Shown one piece after another: positions 49,449-50,711 of a stretch of 50,711 nucleotides of DNA. Positions within the stretch are counted from its first letter, which is position 1; each line of letters starts with the position of its first letter. The DNA comes from an uncultured Bacteroidales bacterium (GTDB lineage: Bacteria > Bacteroidota > Bacteroidia > Bacteroidales > WCHB1-69), in assembly GCA_900315705.1 (NCBI GenBank), contig ONAB01000020.1, forward strand, positions 1 to 50,711, given 5' to 3'. A program made the position numbers and the translations under genes. A model generated the notes under the pieces. That model saw only the letters and a program-made list of their open reading frames with translations. It did no database searches and was not told the origin of the DNA.

Positions 49449-50711
49449 TCTTTATTTCGATTTGGGTCTAACGGCCTCATTCTTCCTGTTTGATTGAAAA
49501 TCTTTATGCCAATTTCATATATTTTAGGATCTTCTGTGTAGTTTTTCCCAAATAGAATCACATTCATAATCTTTGCAAGGGAAAGGGGATTCATATATTT
49601 CTGAGGGATGAATTGCTGATTGGGATCTTTCAATATCTTGTCGATGTCCTTTTCCACCATCTGTACGTATTCTTCCTGTTTTTTGATAATTTGATTCTCT
49701 TTATAGGCAGAATACAGTAAACCATAATAAAAAGCTTCATTAAGAACAGTGACAGTCAACATCCCTCCTATGACATATTTTGTGGAAGAACGGGGGGTGC
49801 CAACAAATTGTGGCTTAAATCTTTTATCGGGCATAGTATAATTTGAGGATTTTGTTTTAGGAACCGTTATTCGTTGAATAATTGGATTATGGGCGGGATC
49901 TGTTGCTCCGTATGTGTTATCCATTTGAGGAATGGGAACGTCAATTCCTTTAAACATAAATTGAAAAGAATGTTGTTTCGTGCTAATGCCAATATCCCGA
50001 CAGCCAGTTTCACTGTTATACGTCCAATTGTTGATGTCTTTGACGGAGGCCATATACATTTTTTTGCATAACGGTGAAAGATTTTCAGTGTTAATGTAAG
50101 CGCCGTCAGATTGAAATACCCATCGACAAACGTCAGCATCCAAATATTCCAGTCCCTCCAACTCTCTTCCGTCCACAACCCTGTTCTCCGCAAACGCATA
50201 CACACTGTTCCACGGGAACTTCCCCGCCAGCGGGTCCACGCTCCAGAACCGCCCGATGCGGGTGTCGTGCATGCGGTACTCGAAAGCGTGCAAGGCCCCT
50301 TCTCCAAGCACCTCATTATCAACCTCCTGCCCATTGAAAAAGTACCGATAACCCCCCATAGTAAAACTTCGGCCCGGCATAGGGAAGCCGAAGGGGTAGT
50401 AATCGGTGTAGGTGACAGCGAATGGAATGAACTGCCACTGACCATAACTGTCTTGCACAAGGTGCTTTCGGTCTTGTGCTGTGTAGGTCACATTGCCCAA
50501 ATGATCCGTAAATTCATAAACACGAGCCCCAATCGTGTTGGAATCCTGCAGCCAAGTGCTGTTTGCCGTTATCCAGACCTGCTGCTCCAACACACCCAGA
50601 CGCTTGCTGCCATACAGATACCGCTCTGTGGCTCTCAAGGTGTCTCCATTCTGCCGATAAATGCACATCACATTGCCTGTGGCATCGTGAATGTAGAAAG
50701 TCACTCCCGAG
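49445..50711 (-). CDS. RHS-repeat protein, C-terminal part; continues past the window
   Basis: The frame is open to the window's right edge. Visible parts: RHS/YD-repeat core (FYIHDATGNVMCIYRQNGDT, YEFTDHLGNVTYTAQD), the core end ([50 protein letters not shown]), and a unique tip of about 235 aa. The tip has one hydrophobic segment (VIGGMLTVTVLNEAFYYGLL) and no recognised catalytic motif. Unlike the orphan tips, it has true RHS sequence (YTDYYPFGFPMPGRSFT) before [11 protein letters not shown], so it is probably the in-frame tip of the full-length RHS gene that feeds this array. Confidence 0.85.
   Translation of the reverse strand, partial: SGVTFYIHDATGNVMCIYRQNGDTLRATERYLYGSKRLGVLEQQVWITANSTWLQDSNTIGARVYEFTDHLGNVTYTAQDRKHLVQDSYGQWQFIPFAVTYTDYYPFGFPMPGRSFTMGGYRYFFNGQEVDNEVLGEGALHAFEYRMHDTRIGRFWSVDPLAGKFPWNSVYAFAENRVVDGRELEGLEYLDADVCRWVFQSDGAYINTENLSPLCKKMYMASVKDINNWTYNSETGCRDIGISTKQHSFQFMFKGIDVPIPQMDNTYGATDPAHNPIIQRITVPKTKSSNYTMPDKRFKPQFVGTPRSSTKYVIGGMLTVTVLNEAFYYGLLYSAYKENQIIKKQEEYVQMVEKDIDKILKDPNQQFIPQKYMNPLSLAKIMNVILFGKNYTEDPKIYEIGIKIFNQTGRMRPLDPNRNKE

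Overview
The window most likely comes from a Bacteroidales genome whose lineage has a type IX secretion system. The evidence is: many TAnnTTTG (-7) promoter elements and almost no Shine-Dalgarno sites; a secreted protein with a type IX (T9SS) C-terminal sorting domain; a methylmalonyl-CoA decarboxylase sodium-pump operon; a cobalamin riboswitch ahead of a BtuG-like surface lipoprotein; a FISUMP-type giant secreted protein; and RHS-core polymorphic toxin cassettes. No species can be named from the sequence alone.

Left part (1-12.8 kb): tRNA-Ser(UGA); a secreted beta-propeller-like protein; a truncated WYL-type regulator divergent from an ATPase/DUF4276 (TOPRIM-like) gene pair that looks like a defence module; rluE; an AAA/DUF4143 ATPase with three operator-like repeats at exactly 33-bp pitch over its promoter; a translationally coupled pair made of an AttH/CrtC-like protein and a PEP-synthase-like phosphotransferase; a GH29 fucosidase; and a membrane-anchored His-Me-finger nuclease. 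A 3-kb segment follows (12.9-15.9 kb) with a rod-shaped ncRNA candidate, a PKD-like lipoprotein and a membrane transglutaminase. It is bracketed by two copies of the nuclease gene's 3' end.

Middle part (16-31 kb, minus strand) is mostly housekeeping and surface genes. It holds mmdA, oadG (with a lamin-tail domain), a biotin carrier and oadB, which together form the Na+-pumping decarboxylase of propionate fermentation. Then come a T9SS cargo protein and a BtuG-like lipoprotein behind a cobalamin riboswitch, a TonB-dependent receptor, rpmB, and a 1304-aa secreted FISUMP protein with an intrinsic-terminator-like hairpin inside its signal-peptide codons.

Right part (31-50.7 kb) is an accessory region. 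RHS 'tip' cassettes, each followed by a candidate immunity gene, lie on both sides of a defence island. The island contains: (a) a minus-strand run of a permuted papain-like (YiiX/NlpC-P60 type) protein, a 1266-aa TIR-like/STAND NTPase and an ApeA-type HEPN protein; (b) an IetAS pair (AAA+ ATPase and subtilase); and (c) a phage-type ParB plus a truncated TET-associated glycosyltransferase. The orphan tips share a leader that carries a promoter-like element, the start codon and about 15 codons, fused precisely at the RHS core. One copy of this leader survives alone as a scar. A further tip is out of frame with its ATG and is separated from it by a four-copy 7-bp repeat; losing one copy would restore the frame, which suggests phase variation.

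The best candidates for something undescribed are the papain-like/TIR-STAND/HEPN run and the RHS leader and heptamer switch architecture.
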